From assembly GCF_033446605.1 (NCBI RefSeq), contig NZ_JAWQUO010000009.1:1-64000 (forward strand): a stretch of 64,000 bases of DNA. The letters are read 5' to 3'. Below the pieces are notes generated by a model. The model saw nothing but the letters and a program-made list of their open reading frames with translations. It did not search any database and was not told the DNA's origin. Source of the stretch: Iodobacter sp025352645. Lineage in GTDB: Bacteria; Pseudomonadota; Gammaproteobacteria; Burkholderiales; Chitinibacteraceae. Positions 1 through 8,612 of this stretch are shown in pieces. The number at the start of each line of letters is the position of its first letter. Position 1 is the first letter of the stretch. Made by a program: the position numbers and the translations under genes.

Positions 1-50
1 CTCAATTGCGGCAAAGATTTCATCCATTCGTGAAATACAGAAGATTTCAT
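1..50 (-). CDS. Probable IS1595-type transposase, N-terminus only (runs off left edge)
   Basis: The minus strand has an ATG at 50 preceded by an AAGGAG Shine-Dalgarno with 8-nt spacing. It reads MKSSVFHEWMKSLPQL before the window ends. The short 'M-K-S-S-x-F-x-x-W-x-x-x-L-P-x-L' opening resembles N-termini of IS1595/ISXO2-like transposases. This is family recall from 16 residues, so the identification is tentative. The broken SDR gene immediately upstream supports an insertion here. Confidence 0.5.
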   Translation of the reverse strand, partial: MKSSVFHEWMKSLPQL

Positions 51-124
51 GATGCTTTCTCCTTGCGACCTATATTTCAGTATAGCGAGAAGAACGTATT
101 TCAACTGTTAACGCAGACAGAGCC
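1..124 (-). mobile_element. Terminal part of an insertion sequence (IS1595-like, inferred)
   Basis: The SDR reading frame is homologous to its family up to the catalytic Tyr region and then runs into unrelated sequence. On the minus strand the new sequence begins GGCTCTGTCTGCGTTAACAG, at about position 124 going down. It is followed about 60 bp later by a ribosome binding site and a transposase-like start. The junction position is inferred from where SDR homology stops. The other end and the target duplication lie outside the window. Confidence 0.45.
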
Positions 125-548
125 AATATAAAGACCAACTGCCATAGCCACGCAGTGCTGCACCGGATGAAATTTGCACCAGCGTTTTAGGCACAGGCAT
201 ATCGCCAAAATGGCGGATAAACGCCGCAATAACGCGGATTGCCGAGTTGAAATTAACATTCAAATTAAGGGCAATCGCCTCATCGCTGATGGCTGAAACA
301 GGTGCGAGCGGGCTAAGCATACCGGCGTTATTAACCAGTAGCACTTCTTCCCAAGGCTGGCTGGCAAGCTGGCTAAATGCTTGATCGGCCACACTGGCGG
401 CATCGGCCGCAGCTAAATCCAGACGAATATGCCCGTTGCTGCTGCCGCTGCGCGAAAACTCACAAATATGCCAGCCCAAGCCTTGATACACATCCACCAA
501 AGCCGCGCCTAAGCCTTGCGATCCACCGGTAATGCAAAGAAGCTTCAT
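108..548 (-). pseudogene. SDR-family oxidoreductase, 3' end lost to an insertion
   Basis: Encodes 146 residues of a short-chain dehydrogenase/reductase; full members are about 230-250 aa. The N-terminal dinucleotide-binding motif TGGSQGLG (residues 7-14), the LVNNAG motif (about residues 71-76) and the catalytic Ser region (VQISSG) are present. The frame ends at SLYW just where the catalytic YxxxK motif should continue, so the Lys and the substrate-binding C-terminal third are missing. A functional enzyme is unlikely. The last few codons come from the inserted element. The substrate of the ancestral enzyme cannot be told. Confidence 0.75.
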
Positions 549-602
549 TTATTGGTGCCTATTGATGAGCTAAAACAAGGTAACCAGCGTATTTCTTAGC
601 GA

Positions 603-1907
603 TTAACTCACCAACTCATGCGGGTAAATTCGCAGCAGCACAATTCTTGGGCCATTCATCTTTTTAACCACGGCATCAAAGTGCTCAAAACGAATACGCT
701 GGCCTTCCGTGGGTAAATCACCGAGCTGCTGCATAATCAAGCCGCCCACTGAATCCGCCTCGGTTTCCTCAATATCAATCCCCAATGCACGCTCTAGGGT
801 AAAGATATTCAAGCTACCCTTACCAATTAAAGAGCCATCGTCGAGCTTGGACCATTCATTTTGTGGCTGGCGAAATTCATCGCCAATCTCACCCACCAAA
901 GCACCCAGCAAATTATCCAGCGTAATAAAGCCCAACGGCTGGCCGTCTTTATAGGCCACCACAGCAAAATGCGGCGTGCCGTGCTGAAAGCGTTTAAACA
1001 GCTCAGATACCGACATACGCGGAGATACGGTAAGCACAGGGCGGGCTAATTTATCTAAATGAGTAGGCAACTCGCCTTTACGCATCGCAAAAAACACATC
1101 TTTTAAGTGCAGTACCGATTGTACCTGCCCCGCCTCATTCAACAGGGGATAGCGGCTGTAGCGGTGTTTTACCAATAAATCTAAATGCGTTTCAATATCT
1201 GCACTCGCCTGCAAAGCCACCGCCTCATTAAAAGGATGCATTAAATCTGCGACTTCTAAATCACGGAAATCCAATGCCTGCGCCAAGACACGCCAATCAT
1301 CTTCGCTATACTGCTCATCAGATTGCGAGGTACGTAAAATGAGCTTCAGCTCTTCAGCGGAATAATGGCTATCGTGATCATCCGCAATATCTAGGCCCAG
1401 CTTACGCAGCACCCAGTTGGCACTGTGGTTCAGCATCCAGATTGCCGGATACATCAGCCAATAAAAACAATACAGCGGGATGGCAGTCCAAATACTGACC
1501 TTATCTGGCATACGAATCGCCATGGATTTGGGAGCAAGCTCGCCCACCACGATATGCAAATAAGAAATAATAAAAAATGCGAAGGCAAACGAGATAGAGT
1601 GAATCAAAGCCTCATTCACAATCCCCACCGAAGCCAATAAGGGCTGCAATAGGCTGACAAATGCAGGCTCGCCAATCCAACCAAGTCCAAGGGATGCGAG
1701 GGTAATACCAAGCTGACAAGCAGAAAGATAAGCATCAAGATTACTATGCACCTTGACTAAAATCTGCCCGCGCCAGCCCATTGTTTTAGCGATGGCATGC
1801 ACCCGAGTTGAGCGTAATTTAACTAAGCCAAACTCTGCCGCCACAAAAAAACCATTGAGGAGAACCAACAGCAACGCAACTACAATCAATAAAATACTAC
1901 TGCCCAT
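603..1907 (-). CDS. HlyC/CorC (CNNM-like) family membrane protein
   Basis: 434-aa inner-membrane protein with the standard three-part architecture. An N-terminal DUF21/CNNM transmembrane domain spans about residues 1-190, opening with a long hydrophobic helix followed by the NGFFVAAEFGLVK signature. A tandem CBS pair spans about 205-330. A C-terminal CorC_HlyC domain spans about 345-425. Members are called 'hemolysin-like' but are thought to act in Mg2+/Co2+ or other cation efflux. Length matches the family. It stands alone, with 54 bp to the SDR remnant. Ion specificity cannot be read from sequence. Confidence 0.88.
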   Translation of the reverse strand: MGSSILLIVVALLLVLLNGFFVAAEFGLVKLRSTRVHAIAKTMGWRGQILVKVHSNLDAYLSACQLGITLASLGLGWIGEPAFVSLLQPLLASVGIVNEALIHSISFAFAFFIISYLHIVVGELAPKSMAIRMPDKVSIWTAIPLYCFYWLMYPAIWMLNHSANWVLRKLGLDIADDHDSHYSAEELKLILRTSQSDEQYSEDDWRVLAQALDFRDLEVADLMHPFNEAVALQASADIETHLDLLVKHRYSRYPLLNEAGQVQSVLHLKDVFFAMRKGELPTHLDKLARPVLTVSPRMSVSELFKRFQHGTPHFAVVAYKDGQPLGFITLDNLLGALVGEIGDEFRQPQNEWSKLDDGSLIGKGSLNIFTLERALGIDIEETEADSVGGLIMQQLGDLPTEGQRIRFEHFDAVVKKMNGPRIVLLRIYPHELVS

Positions 1908-2130
1908 ATCAGGAGCTTCAAGAAGCTCCTATCCTTTTGTTTGTTTAAGTAGCCTTCATTATGCAGGATCAAAGTGTTTTTTAACGAGATCACTTTAAAA
2001 AATAAACACATAAACGGCAAAATGCGGCAGATGATGGTTAAAAAACCAAAAAAACTGACAAAAATCGACTTAAATCTCAATCTATTACACTTTATTGCAC
2101 GGCAAACTGCACTGCGCAAGCCGCCACAAC

Positions 2131-3114
2131 TTAAGCAAATACTTCTGCTAAATCCACGCTAGATGAGCGGCCTAAATCAGCATAATGGCCAGCCAGCCAT
2201 TTTTTCCCCGCTTCACGCCCCATTTCTTTTAAAGTGGTAAAAAACTTTAAATTAACAGCTAGTTTGGACTCCGCATTAAACTGCCCCATTTCTGCCTCAA
2301 TCAAATGAAAATGAGTGCGTGCAATATGCCGATCTAATTTTGACCAAACAAATAAGGGGCGGCGTGCTTTCAGCCGCGTAAACATCTGCATTTCTCGCAA
2401 AAACCCAGATTGAAACGTAATATCTAAAATTCTACTTTGAATTTCTCTGGCCGAATCCGGTGTAGGATTTAAATTAAGCGGCTGCAATAGCACCAGCAAA
2501 ATATCACAGGCATCACAGTAATCAAATAAAGGAAATATCGCTGGATTAGCCGAATAAGCGCCATCCCAATAAGGCTCGCCATCAATGGTTACACTGCGAT
2601 ATAAAGTAGGCAAACACGCCGAGGCCAACACCACATCAGCCGTCATTTCTGCATTAGTAAAAATTCTTAACTTGCCTGAATTAGCATGGGTCGTGGCAAT
2701 AAATAACTTAACGGGACTATGCCTTTGCAATGCCTCAAAATCTATTTGCTGACAGATCAAATCACGCAGCGGATTTAAATCAAAAGGATTCATTTGGCTT
2801 GGGGACAAATAACGCGTCCACTGCTGCATTATTTTGCTCACCGACGTACTGTCGCCTGATCCCATATCAGCAGGCATGCTACTAGCAAGCGCTAGCCAAA
2901 ATTTCTCTAACGCCAGTCTCGCCCCTGCTGGCCCACCATCCATCAAGCCCTGTGCCAGCACGATCGCATTCATTGCCCCTGCGCTAGTGCCGCTGACGCC
3001 CTCAAACTGCAGGCGGCCATCTTCTAGCAAGGCATCCAGCACACCCCAAGTAAATGCCCCATGCGCGCCACCGCCTTGCAAAGCAAGATTAATCGTTCGC
3101 AAATTCTTAGTCAT
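2131..3114 (-). CDS. Patatin-like phospholipase family protein
   Basis: 327-aa patatin/RssA-type serine lipase, predicted cytoplasmic. It has the oxyanion-hole glycine motif GGGAHGAF (residues 14-21), the nucleophile elbow GTSAG (GXSXG, about residues 42-46) and the catalytic dyad Asp in DGA (about residue 178), so the Ser-Asp dyad is intact. It probably cleaves acyl groups from phospholipids or other lipids; the physiological substrate is unknown. It is divergent from creB, with about 150 bp between their starts, and no partner gene is evident. Confidence 0.87.
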   Translation of the reverse strand: MTKNLRTINLALQGGGAHGAFTWGVLDALLEDGRLQFEGVSGTSAGAMNAIVLAQGLMDGGPAGARLALEKFWLALASSMPADMGSGDSTSVSKIMQQWTRYLSPSQMNPFDLNPLRDLICQQIDFEALQRHSPVKLFIATTHANSGKLRIFTNAEMTADVVLASACLPTLYRSVTIDGEPYWDGAYSANPAIFPLFDYCDACDILLVLLQPLNLNPTPDSAREIQSRILDITFQSGFLREMQMFTRLKARRPLFVWSKLDRHIARTHFHLIEAEMGQFNAESKLAVNLKFFTTLKEMGREAGKKWLAGHYADLGRSSSVDLAEVFA

Positions 3115-3268
3115 GGTCAGCCCTCACAAGAATGCACAAGAATAAACACCCAGCCTAACGAAGCTTTGTTAAAAACTGATGCTGCAATGCAGCATAGCAG
3201 CTATCCGTGGCGCACAGAGTGTAGAAAGTCACTTACAATCAAGGGCATTACTTCTGATAAGGCCTGCA

Positions 3269-3967
3269 ATGAGCACCACCATTGTATTAATAGAAGACGA
3301 ACCCGCCATCGCCGATACGCTACGCTTTGCTCTGGAGCGCGAGGGCTTTGCGGTAAGCAGCTATTTGCTGGCCAGAGATGGCGAAGCGGCCATCAAGGCG
3401 CAGCGGCCCGATCTGCTGATTTTAGATATCGGCCTACCCGACGATAGCGGGCTAGAAGTGCTTAAACGCCTGCGCCGCCACAGCGATCTGCCGGTGCTGC
3501 TGCTCACCGCCAGAGCGGAAGAATTCGATCGAATTTTAGGGCTGGAGCTGGGCGCAGATGATTATGTACTCAAGCCCTTTAGCCCGCGCGAAGTAGCTGC
3601 CCGAGTCAAAGCCATTTTAAAACGCAGCAGCCCCAAAACCGATACTAGCTCCAGCTATAGCCACCCCGCCACCAGCAGTAGCCTGTTTCAGCACGAAGCC
3701 CAAGCCCGCCGCGTGCAATACGCTGGCCAATATTTAACGCTTACCCCTTCGGAATATCGCCTGCTGATCACCCTGCTAGCCCACCCTGGCCAAGTATTTA
3801 GCCGCGCCCAGCTGCTGGACGCGCTGGGCGAGGCGGCCGAAGATAGCTTCGAGCGCACCATCGATAGCCATATCAAAAGCCTGCGCGCCAAATTGCGCCT
3901 AGTGAGGCCAGACCTAGACCCCATCGCCACCCACCGCGGCTTTGGCTATGCGCTGGAGCAGATTTAA
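3269..3967 (+). CDS. creB: Two-component response regulator CreB
   Basis: 232-aa OmpR/PhoB-type regulator. The receiver domain (about 1-120) has the acidic pocket (EDE, residues 9-11), phospho-acceptor D53 in LDIGLPD and the conserved KPF. The C-terminal winged-helix DNA-binding domain (about 140-230) ends with THRGFGYAL. Similarity to E. coli CreB is clear throughout (GLELGADDYVLKPFSPREV). I chose the ATG at 3269 because it aligns with CreB starts; the longer frame from 3179 would add 30 unrelated residues. It overlaps creC by one base (TAATG), so the two are translationally coupled. In E. coli CreBC senses growth conditions and controls creD and carbon-metabolism genes. Confidence 0.92.
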   Translation: MSTTIVLIEDEPAIADTLRFALEREGFAVSSYLLARDGEAAIKAQRPDLLILDIGLPDDSGLEVLKRLRRHSDLPVLLLTARAEEFDRILGLELGADDYVLKPFSPREVAARVKAILKRSSPKTDTSSSYSHPATSSSLFQHEAQARRVQYAGQYLTLTPSEYRLLITLLAHPGQVFSRAQLLDALGEAAEDSFERTIDSHIKSLRAKLRLVRPDLDPIATHRGFGYALEQI

Positions 3968-5400
3968 TGCGTTTTTCACTGCGAATATTCTTGGGTTACT
4001 TTTTACTGGTTGGCCTGCTGGCGGCTTTTTTACTCAGGCTGGTGGGCGACGAGATCAAACCCGCAGTGCGCCAATCCAGTGAAGAAGTGCTGGTCGACAC
4101 GGCCAATTTATTAGCCGAACTGGTACAGCCCGATTTTGTGGCGGGGCGGCTAGACGATGGCCGTTTTGCCAGAGCCATTAAGCTGTTTGCCGAAAGAAAC
4201 CCGCAGGCCAAAGTATGGGGCGTAGCCAGAGATAAAACCTTTTTGCGCGTGTATATCACCGATGCCAAGGGCAAAGTGATACTCGATTCCACCGGACTAG
4301 CGGTCGGCCAAGATTACAGCCAATGGCGCGATGTGTATCTCACCCTGCGTGGCCAGTATGGCGCGCGTAGCTCACCGATGGATCGCTACGATGAATCCAC
4401 CACCGTAATGCACGTTGCCGCCCCTATCACCAAGGGCAAAGAAATTATTGGCGTACTCACCGTAGCCCGCCCCAACTGGGCCATGCAGCCATTTATTGAA
4501 CGCAGCGAAAACAAATTATGGCGAGCGGGCCTCATCCTACTGGCCGTCGGGCTAATGATTGGTGGCTTATTTTCATGGTGGCTTAGCCACGGCATCAGCA
4601 AGCTCACCACCTTTGCCCGTGCCGTTAGTGAGGGGCAGGCCGTGGCCGTGCCACACTTTAGCGCCAACCGCGAGCTCACCACCCTGGCCGCAGCCCTAGG
4701 CAATATGCGCGAGCGCTTAGAGGGCAAAGCCTATGTAGAAAACTATGTGCACGGGCTAACCCACGAGCTGAAATCACCACTGGCGGGCATACGTGGCGCG
4801 GCCGAAATTCTGTTTGAAGAGGGCCGCGAGCTAAACGAGGGCGATCACCAGCGCTTTACCAGCCATATCCGCCAAGAAACCGCCCGCATGCAGCAAATTG
4901 TCGACCGCCTGCTGCAATTAGCCACCTTGGAAGCCAGGCACGGCCTTAAAGATACCAAACCAGTGGATATCGCCAAGCTACTAGACGAAGTGATCAATGC
5001 ACTTAGCCCACAAGCCGGTTCACGGCAAATACTGCACGCACCATGGCCCAGCGCCATCATCCACGGCGAAGCCTTTTTACTCACCCAAGCCATCAGAAAC
5101 CTGCTGCAAAACGCACTAGACTTCACCCCTGAGCATGGGCAGATCGATATCAAGCTGACAATTGAAGCGCAAAGCTTGCAAATTGCCATCCACAACCAAG
5201 GCGAGCCCATCCCCGACTACGCCCTCACCCGACTATTCGAGCGCTTTTACTCCCTACCCCGCCCCGCCACCGGTCAAAAAAGCACCGGTCTAGGGCTGGC
5301 ACTTACCCGCACCATGCTGGAATTACATGGCGGAAGTGTAAGCTTGGCAAATCATGTGGAGGGAGGCGTGGTGGCGAGCGTTTGCTTGCCATTGGATTAG
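3967..5400 (+). CDS. creC: Two-component sensor histidine kinase CreC
   Basis: 477 aa, the length of E. coli CreC (474). An N-terminal membrane helix (about 7-25) and a second helix (about 185-205) flank a periplasmic sensor domain. HAMP (about 205-255) and HisKA follow, with phospho-acceptor H266 in THELKSPLAG. The HATPase domain has N-box NLLQNALDF and the G-box GLGLAL near the end. It should phosphorylate CreB. It is encoded in one operon with creB (1-nt overlap). The signal sensed is not deducible. Confidence 0.92.
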   Translation: MRFSLRIFLGYFLLVGLLAAFLLRLVGDEIKPAVRQSSEEVLVDTANLLAELVQPDFVAGRLDDGRFARAIKLFAERNPQAKVWGVARDKTFLRVYITDAKGKVILDSTGLAVGQDYSQWRDVYLTLRGQYGARSSPMDRYDESTTVMHVAAPITKGKEIIGVLTVARPNWAMQPFIERSENKLWRAGLILLAVGLMIGGLFSWWLSHGISKLTTFARAVSEGQAVAVPHFSANRELTTLAAALGNMRERLEGKAYVENYVHGLTHELKSPLAGIRGAAEILFEEGRELNEGDHQRFTSHIRQETARMQQIVDRLLQLATLEARHGLKDTKPVDIAKLLDEVINALSPQAGSRQILHAPWPSAIIHGEAFLLTQAIRNLLQNALDFTPEHGQIDIKLTIEAQSLQIAIHNQGEPIPDYALTRLFERFYSLPRPATGQKSTGLGLALTRTMLELHGGSVSLANHVEGGVVASVCLPLD

Positions 5401-5410
5401 ATCATCAATA

Positions 5411-5633
5411 AAAACTCACTCTTGAACCACTTCGATCCCAGAGGACACGGAATTCCACGGAGAAACACAGTAACTATGCCGTTTGCATTGAACGTCCTAA
5501 TTATCAGACCAACCTTTCCTGCTTAAACCTCCTTTGCAGGACATAAAAGTTCACAGAGAAAACCGATCAAGCCTCGTTTTTCTCTGTGGAACTCCGTATT
5601 CTCTGTGCCCTCTGTGGTTCAAGAGTGGGTTTT
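5411..5633. repeat. 223-bp inverted-repeat intergenic element (family A, copy 1)
   Basis: The ends 5411-5430 and 5614-5633 are inverted copies matching 19 of 20 bases (GTGGTTCAAGAGTGGGTTTT at the right). Inside are further complementary tracts built from 'ACACGGAnTTCCACGGAGAAA' and its reverse. A related element lies before tyrS (16923-17116) and a half copy at 25492-25528. It carries no gene. It fills most of the 333-bp creC-creD gap, where it may attenuate read-through. Confidence 0.75.
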
Positions 5634-5651
5634 GCTGCGCAACACCCCATC

Positions 5652-5667
5652 TCCACACAATCTCCAC
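5652..5667 (+). promoter_or_regulatory. Candidate CreB-binding direct repeat before creD
   Basis: Two TCCAC pentamers separated by exactly six bases (TCCAC-ACAATC-TCCAC) lie 66 bp upstream of creD. The E. coli cre-tag is TTCAC-N6-TTCAC, so the architecture is identical with one T-to-C change per half-site. A third CCAC follows at 5671. Assignment is by analogy only. Confidence 0.4.
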
Positions 5668-5733
5668 ATTCCACTCATTATCCCTCCACACCGGCCTTGC
5701 ACAATGCCCCATCGCATATGTAAGGGGAAGGTC

Positions 5734-7152
5734 ATGAAACTTAAGTGGAAGTTTTTCACCAGCGTTCTGCTGCTAATAGGCATGGTGTTTGTTTTAAATC
5801 TGGTCAGGCATATGGTATTTGAGCGGCAGCAGCGCGCTCAGGAGGTACGCCAAGAAATTGCCCAATTCAGTGCGGGTGAGCAAACCGTGAAAGGGCCTTT
5901 TTTGGTGCTGCCTTTAACTGAAACCATCAGCAAGCTGACCGAGCAGAAAACCCCCCAGGGCAAAATCAGTGCTTGGGAAGAAAGCAGCAGCAGCCGCAAT
6001 ATCATCCTGCGCCCCGAGCAATTTGCTGCCAATGGGCAATTAGCGGTAGAGAAACTAAAGCGGGGTATTTTTGAAGCGCCAATTTACCGCAGTGATCTTA
6101 TCCTATCTGGGCGCTTTGCCCTGCCCCTACTAAGCCACTACGAGCAACAGCCAAGCTCCACCCGTGAGAAAATCACTAGCCGCTGGGGCAAGCCCTATAT
6201 CGTGCTTAGCCTTTCTGATGTGCGTGGTATTCAGAATATGGGCGGTACGCTGGCGGCTAATTCATTAAATTTTGAGCCTGGCACCTTGCAAGAAGTCAGC
6301 ACACCAAGCGTGGTTGCCGAAGCGGCTTCGGCTTCGGGGGAAGAGCGCACCGTAGCCCTCGCTCCCGCAGCCAGCAATTTAGGCGGCGGAGTACACGCCA
6401 TGGTTAGCTTGCCCGCCGGTGCAGAATCGCTAGATTTTAAACTGAACCTAAAACTCAGTGGCACAACGCAATTACTGATCGAACCCATTGGCAAAGAAAG
6501 CCATGTAGCGCTGGCGGGCAATTGGCCTCACCCCAGCTTTAGCGGCAACTTTGCCCCAGTCGAGCGCAGCGTTACCGCTCAGGGCTTTAGCGCACGCTGG
6601 CAAACCAGCCAGTTGGCTACCGGTGGCAACTGCGTTAAATCAGACTGCCCCAGCGCCTCACTAGGCTTACGCTTGGTAGACCCCGTTGATAGATACGCCC
6701 TCAACGAGCGCACGATCAAATACGCCGAACTATTTGTACTGGTGATTTTTGGTGCGGTGTTTTTGATGTCGGTACTCAAACGCATCGAAATCCACCCCGT
6801 GCAATACGCCTTGGTTGGTGCAGCATTAGCGCTGTTTTTTCTGCTGACTTTATCGCTATCCGAGCATCTAGGCTTTGCCAAAGCCTACTGGGCCGCCGCC
6901 GCCGCATCCACTGCCCTGCTCGGCTATTACGTCAGCTTTGTGCTGGCCGCATGGCAGCGCGGCTTAGGCTTTTCCATCATCCTTTCCGCACTCTATGGCC
7001 TGTTGTATGGCATCTTGCAATCAGAAGATATGGCGCTACTAATGGGCAGCCTAACCCTATTTGGCCTGCTGAGCTGCGTGATGGTGCTCACCCGTAAAAC
7101 AGATTGGCAAGCGCTGAATTTGCGGACGGCGGGCGATTCCAGCGAGCTGTAG
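5734..7152 (+). CDS. creD: Inner-membrane protein CreD
   Basis: 472-aa CreD (CET) family protein. It has an N-terminal membrane helix (about 7-26), a large periplasmic domain to about residue 325 that includes the FNLP-type region 'AGAESLDFKLNLKLSG', and about five to six C-terminal membrane helices. The start at 5734 has a purine-rich SD (AGGGGAAGG) and aligns with CreD starts (MKLKWKFF); an in-frame extension back to 5605 lies in intergenic sequence and is rejected. CreD is the classic CreBC target and affects envelope integrity and beta-lactam or colicin responses in other bacteria. It is separated from creC by a repeat element, so it likely has its own CreB-dependent promoter. Confidence 0.9.
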   Translation: MKLKWKFFTSVLLLIGMVFVLNLVRHMVFERQQRAQEVRQEIAQFSAGEQTVKGPFLVLPLTETISKLTEQKTPQGKISAWEESSSSRNIILRPEQFAANGQLAVEKLKRGIFEAPIYRSDLILSGRFALPLLSHYEQQPSSTREKITSRWGKPYIVLSLSDVRGIQNMGGTLAANSLNFEPGTLQEVSTPSVVAEAASASGEERTVALAPAASNLGGGVHAMVSLPAGAESLDFKLNLKLSGTTQLLIEPIGKESHVALAGNWPHPSFSGNFAPVERSVTAQGFSARWQTSQLATGGNCVKSDCPSASLGLRLVDPVDRYALNERTIKYAELFVLVIFGAVFLMSVLKRIEIHPVQYALVGAALALFFLLTLSLSEHLGFAKAYWAAAAASTALLGYYVSFVLAAWQRGLGFSIILSALYGLLYGILQSEDMALLMGSLTLFGLLSCVMVLTRKTDWQALNLRTAGDSSEL

Positions 7153-7191
7153 GCTGGACAAAACCCTTTATCTTGCCCACGCCGAGATGCA

Positions 7192-7300
7192 TAGACGTGT
7201 GGGCACGGGTGCCCACCCTACATCGCCATCCTCAAAATAAATGGCCCATTGCTTAATTTATAGGCAATGGGCCATTTCAGCGATCTGTAGGGTGGGCAAA
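7192..7300. repeat. Nested intergenic palindromes (GTGGGCACGGGTGCCCAC type)
   Basis: A compact palindrome GTGGGCACGGGTGCCCAC is followed by a 14-bp perfect-stem hairpin (7239-7252 AAATGGCCCATTGC with 7264-7277). Both sit within outer arms CCCACCCTACATCGC and GCGATCTGTAGGGTGGG. It follows creD and may fold as a terminator-like structure, although no T-tract follows. The GTGGGCAC motif recurs around slyX. Confidence 0.6.
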
Positions 7301-7313
7301 ACGCTTCCTGACT

Positions 7314-7465
7314 ATGCCTCTTGCTCAATCTCATTATAAATAGCGTAGGGCGGGTGAAACCCGCGTGTTGATTCAGCCTTGCTCGCGGGTTTCACCCGCC
7401 CTACCAATTCCAAAACCAAGCCCTCAAGAAATCCATCTACACAGAGTGCATTGAGCAAGAGGCAT
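7314..7465. repeat. MITE-like element, family B copy 1 (152 bp)
   Basis: Perfect 16-bp terminal inverted repeats: ATGCCTCTTGCTCAAT at the left and ATTGAGCAAGAGGCAT at the right. Internal inverted arms are GTAGGGCGGGTGAAACCCGCG and its reverse. Two further copies lie at 25276-25432 and 55887-56035. No coding capacity. Confidence 0.8.
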
Positions 7466-7478
7466 CACGCCGCACAAC

Positions 7479-8597
7479 TTACCCCCCCGAAGCCGCAATC
7501 GCCACCATTCCCGTTTTAATCCCGTCCATTTTCCTTGCCAGCACTTTAGTGCCTGCGGCGATGCCGAAGGTGATTTCGGTAAGGCCGCTGCGCTCGTCAC
7601 TGCTGCCTAGTTTTACTTTGCTTTGGGCAATTTTGCCGTTCTCTAGCCAATAGACGTAAGGATCGGTGCTGCCACCAAGCACTGCGCCGCTTGGGATGGT
7701 GAGTTTTGGCGACGATACGCCAAGGGCCAGCTGGCCTTTGGCAAACATGCCGCCACGCAAGGTGCCACCGGGGTTTTTAACTGCTAAAAACACGGTAATC
7801 GCGCGGGAGTTCTTTTCTACTTCGGGATTGATGCGTTGCACCGTGCCGTTAAATACCTTGCTGCCAAAGCCATCCACCTGAAACTCGGCCTGCTGCCCAG
7901 CGGCTACATTGGCAATTTGATTGGCGGGCACGGCGACTTGTAGCTCCATAGCGGATACGTCGACGATATTAAATAGCTCGGAATTTTGATCGACTTTTTC
8001 ACCAGGCTGAATAAAGCGCTTGCTGATCTGCCCAGCAATCGGCGCACGCAGCACCATATCGTCCATGGCGTTTTTAGCCACCGCCACCTGCGCTTGAATC
8101 GCTTTTAACTTGGCTTGGCTAACAGTCAGGCTGCTTGAGCTGCTATCAAAGGCATTGCCAGAAATAAAGCCTTGTTTTTGTAAGGCTTGGTTTTTGCCGT
8201 GGGTTTTTTCTGCCAGCGCCAGCTCGGCCTTCGCCATATCCAAATTGCTTTGCCGCTCGTTCAACTGGGCAATCATATTGCTCGCATCAAAGCGCGCCAG
8301 TACTTGGCCCGCTTTTACTTCTTCACCTTCACGCACCAGCACGCTATCTACCTGAGCCGATACTTTAGAGCGCAAAGAGGCATGGTTAACCGCCTGCAAA
8401 GCACCACTAATCGAGATGGATTGATCCAAGGGCCGCAACGTAGCCACGGCTAAATCGGCGGCGGCAAATTCTAATTTACGCGGCGCTTCTTCTTTTTTAT
8501 CAGGCTTACCCTTGCCTTGGGTAAAAGCCACACCGCCAGCTGCCAGAGCAATAAACAAGAGTGCTAGGCCAATACTTTTTTTCTTAAACATAGTCAT
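7479..8597 (-). CDS. RND efflux periplasmic adaptor subunit (membrane fusion protein)
   Basis: 372-aa membrane-fusion protein. It has an N-terminal signal/anchor helix (about 8-26), a barrel-sandwich/lipoyl half-motif (ALQAVNHASLRSKVSAQV... VREGEEVKAGQVLARFD, about 60-105), an alpha-helical hairpin (about 110-165), the second lipoyl half (LRAPIAGQISKRFIQPGEKV) and a beta-barrel domain. It should bridge the RND pump to an outer-membrane channel. The start has AGGA upstream with 10-nt spacing. It lies 15 bp downstream of the pump gene in one operon. No outer-membrane factor gene is in the window, so TolC or similar must be encoded elsewhere. Confidence 0.9.
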   Translation of the reverse strand: MTMFKKKSIGLALLFIALAAGGVAFTQGKGKPDKKEEAPRKLEFAAADLAVATLRPLDQSISISGALQAVNHASLRSKVSAQVDSVLVREGEEVKAGQVLARFDASNMIAQLNERQSNLDMAKAELALAEKTHGKNQALQKQGFISGNAFDSSSSSLTVSQAKLKAIQAQVAVAKNAMDDMVLRAPIAGQISKRFIQPGEKVDQNSELFNIVDVSAMELQVAVPANQIANVAAGQQAEFQVDGFGSKVFNGTVQRINPEVEKNSRAITVFLAVKNPGGTLRGGMFAKGQLALGVSSPKLTIPSGAVLGGSTDPYVYWLENGKIAQSKVKLGSSDERSGLTEITFGIAAGTKVLARKMDGIKTGMVAIAASGG

Positions 8598-8612
8598 CGC
8601 ATTTATTCCTGA

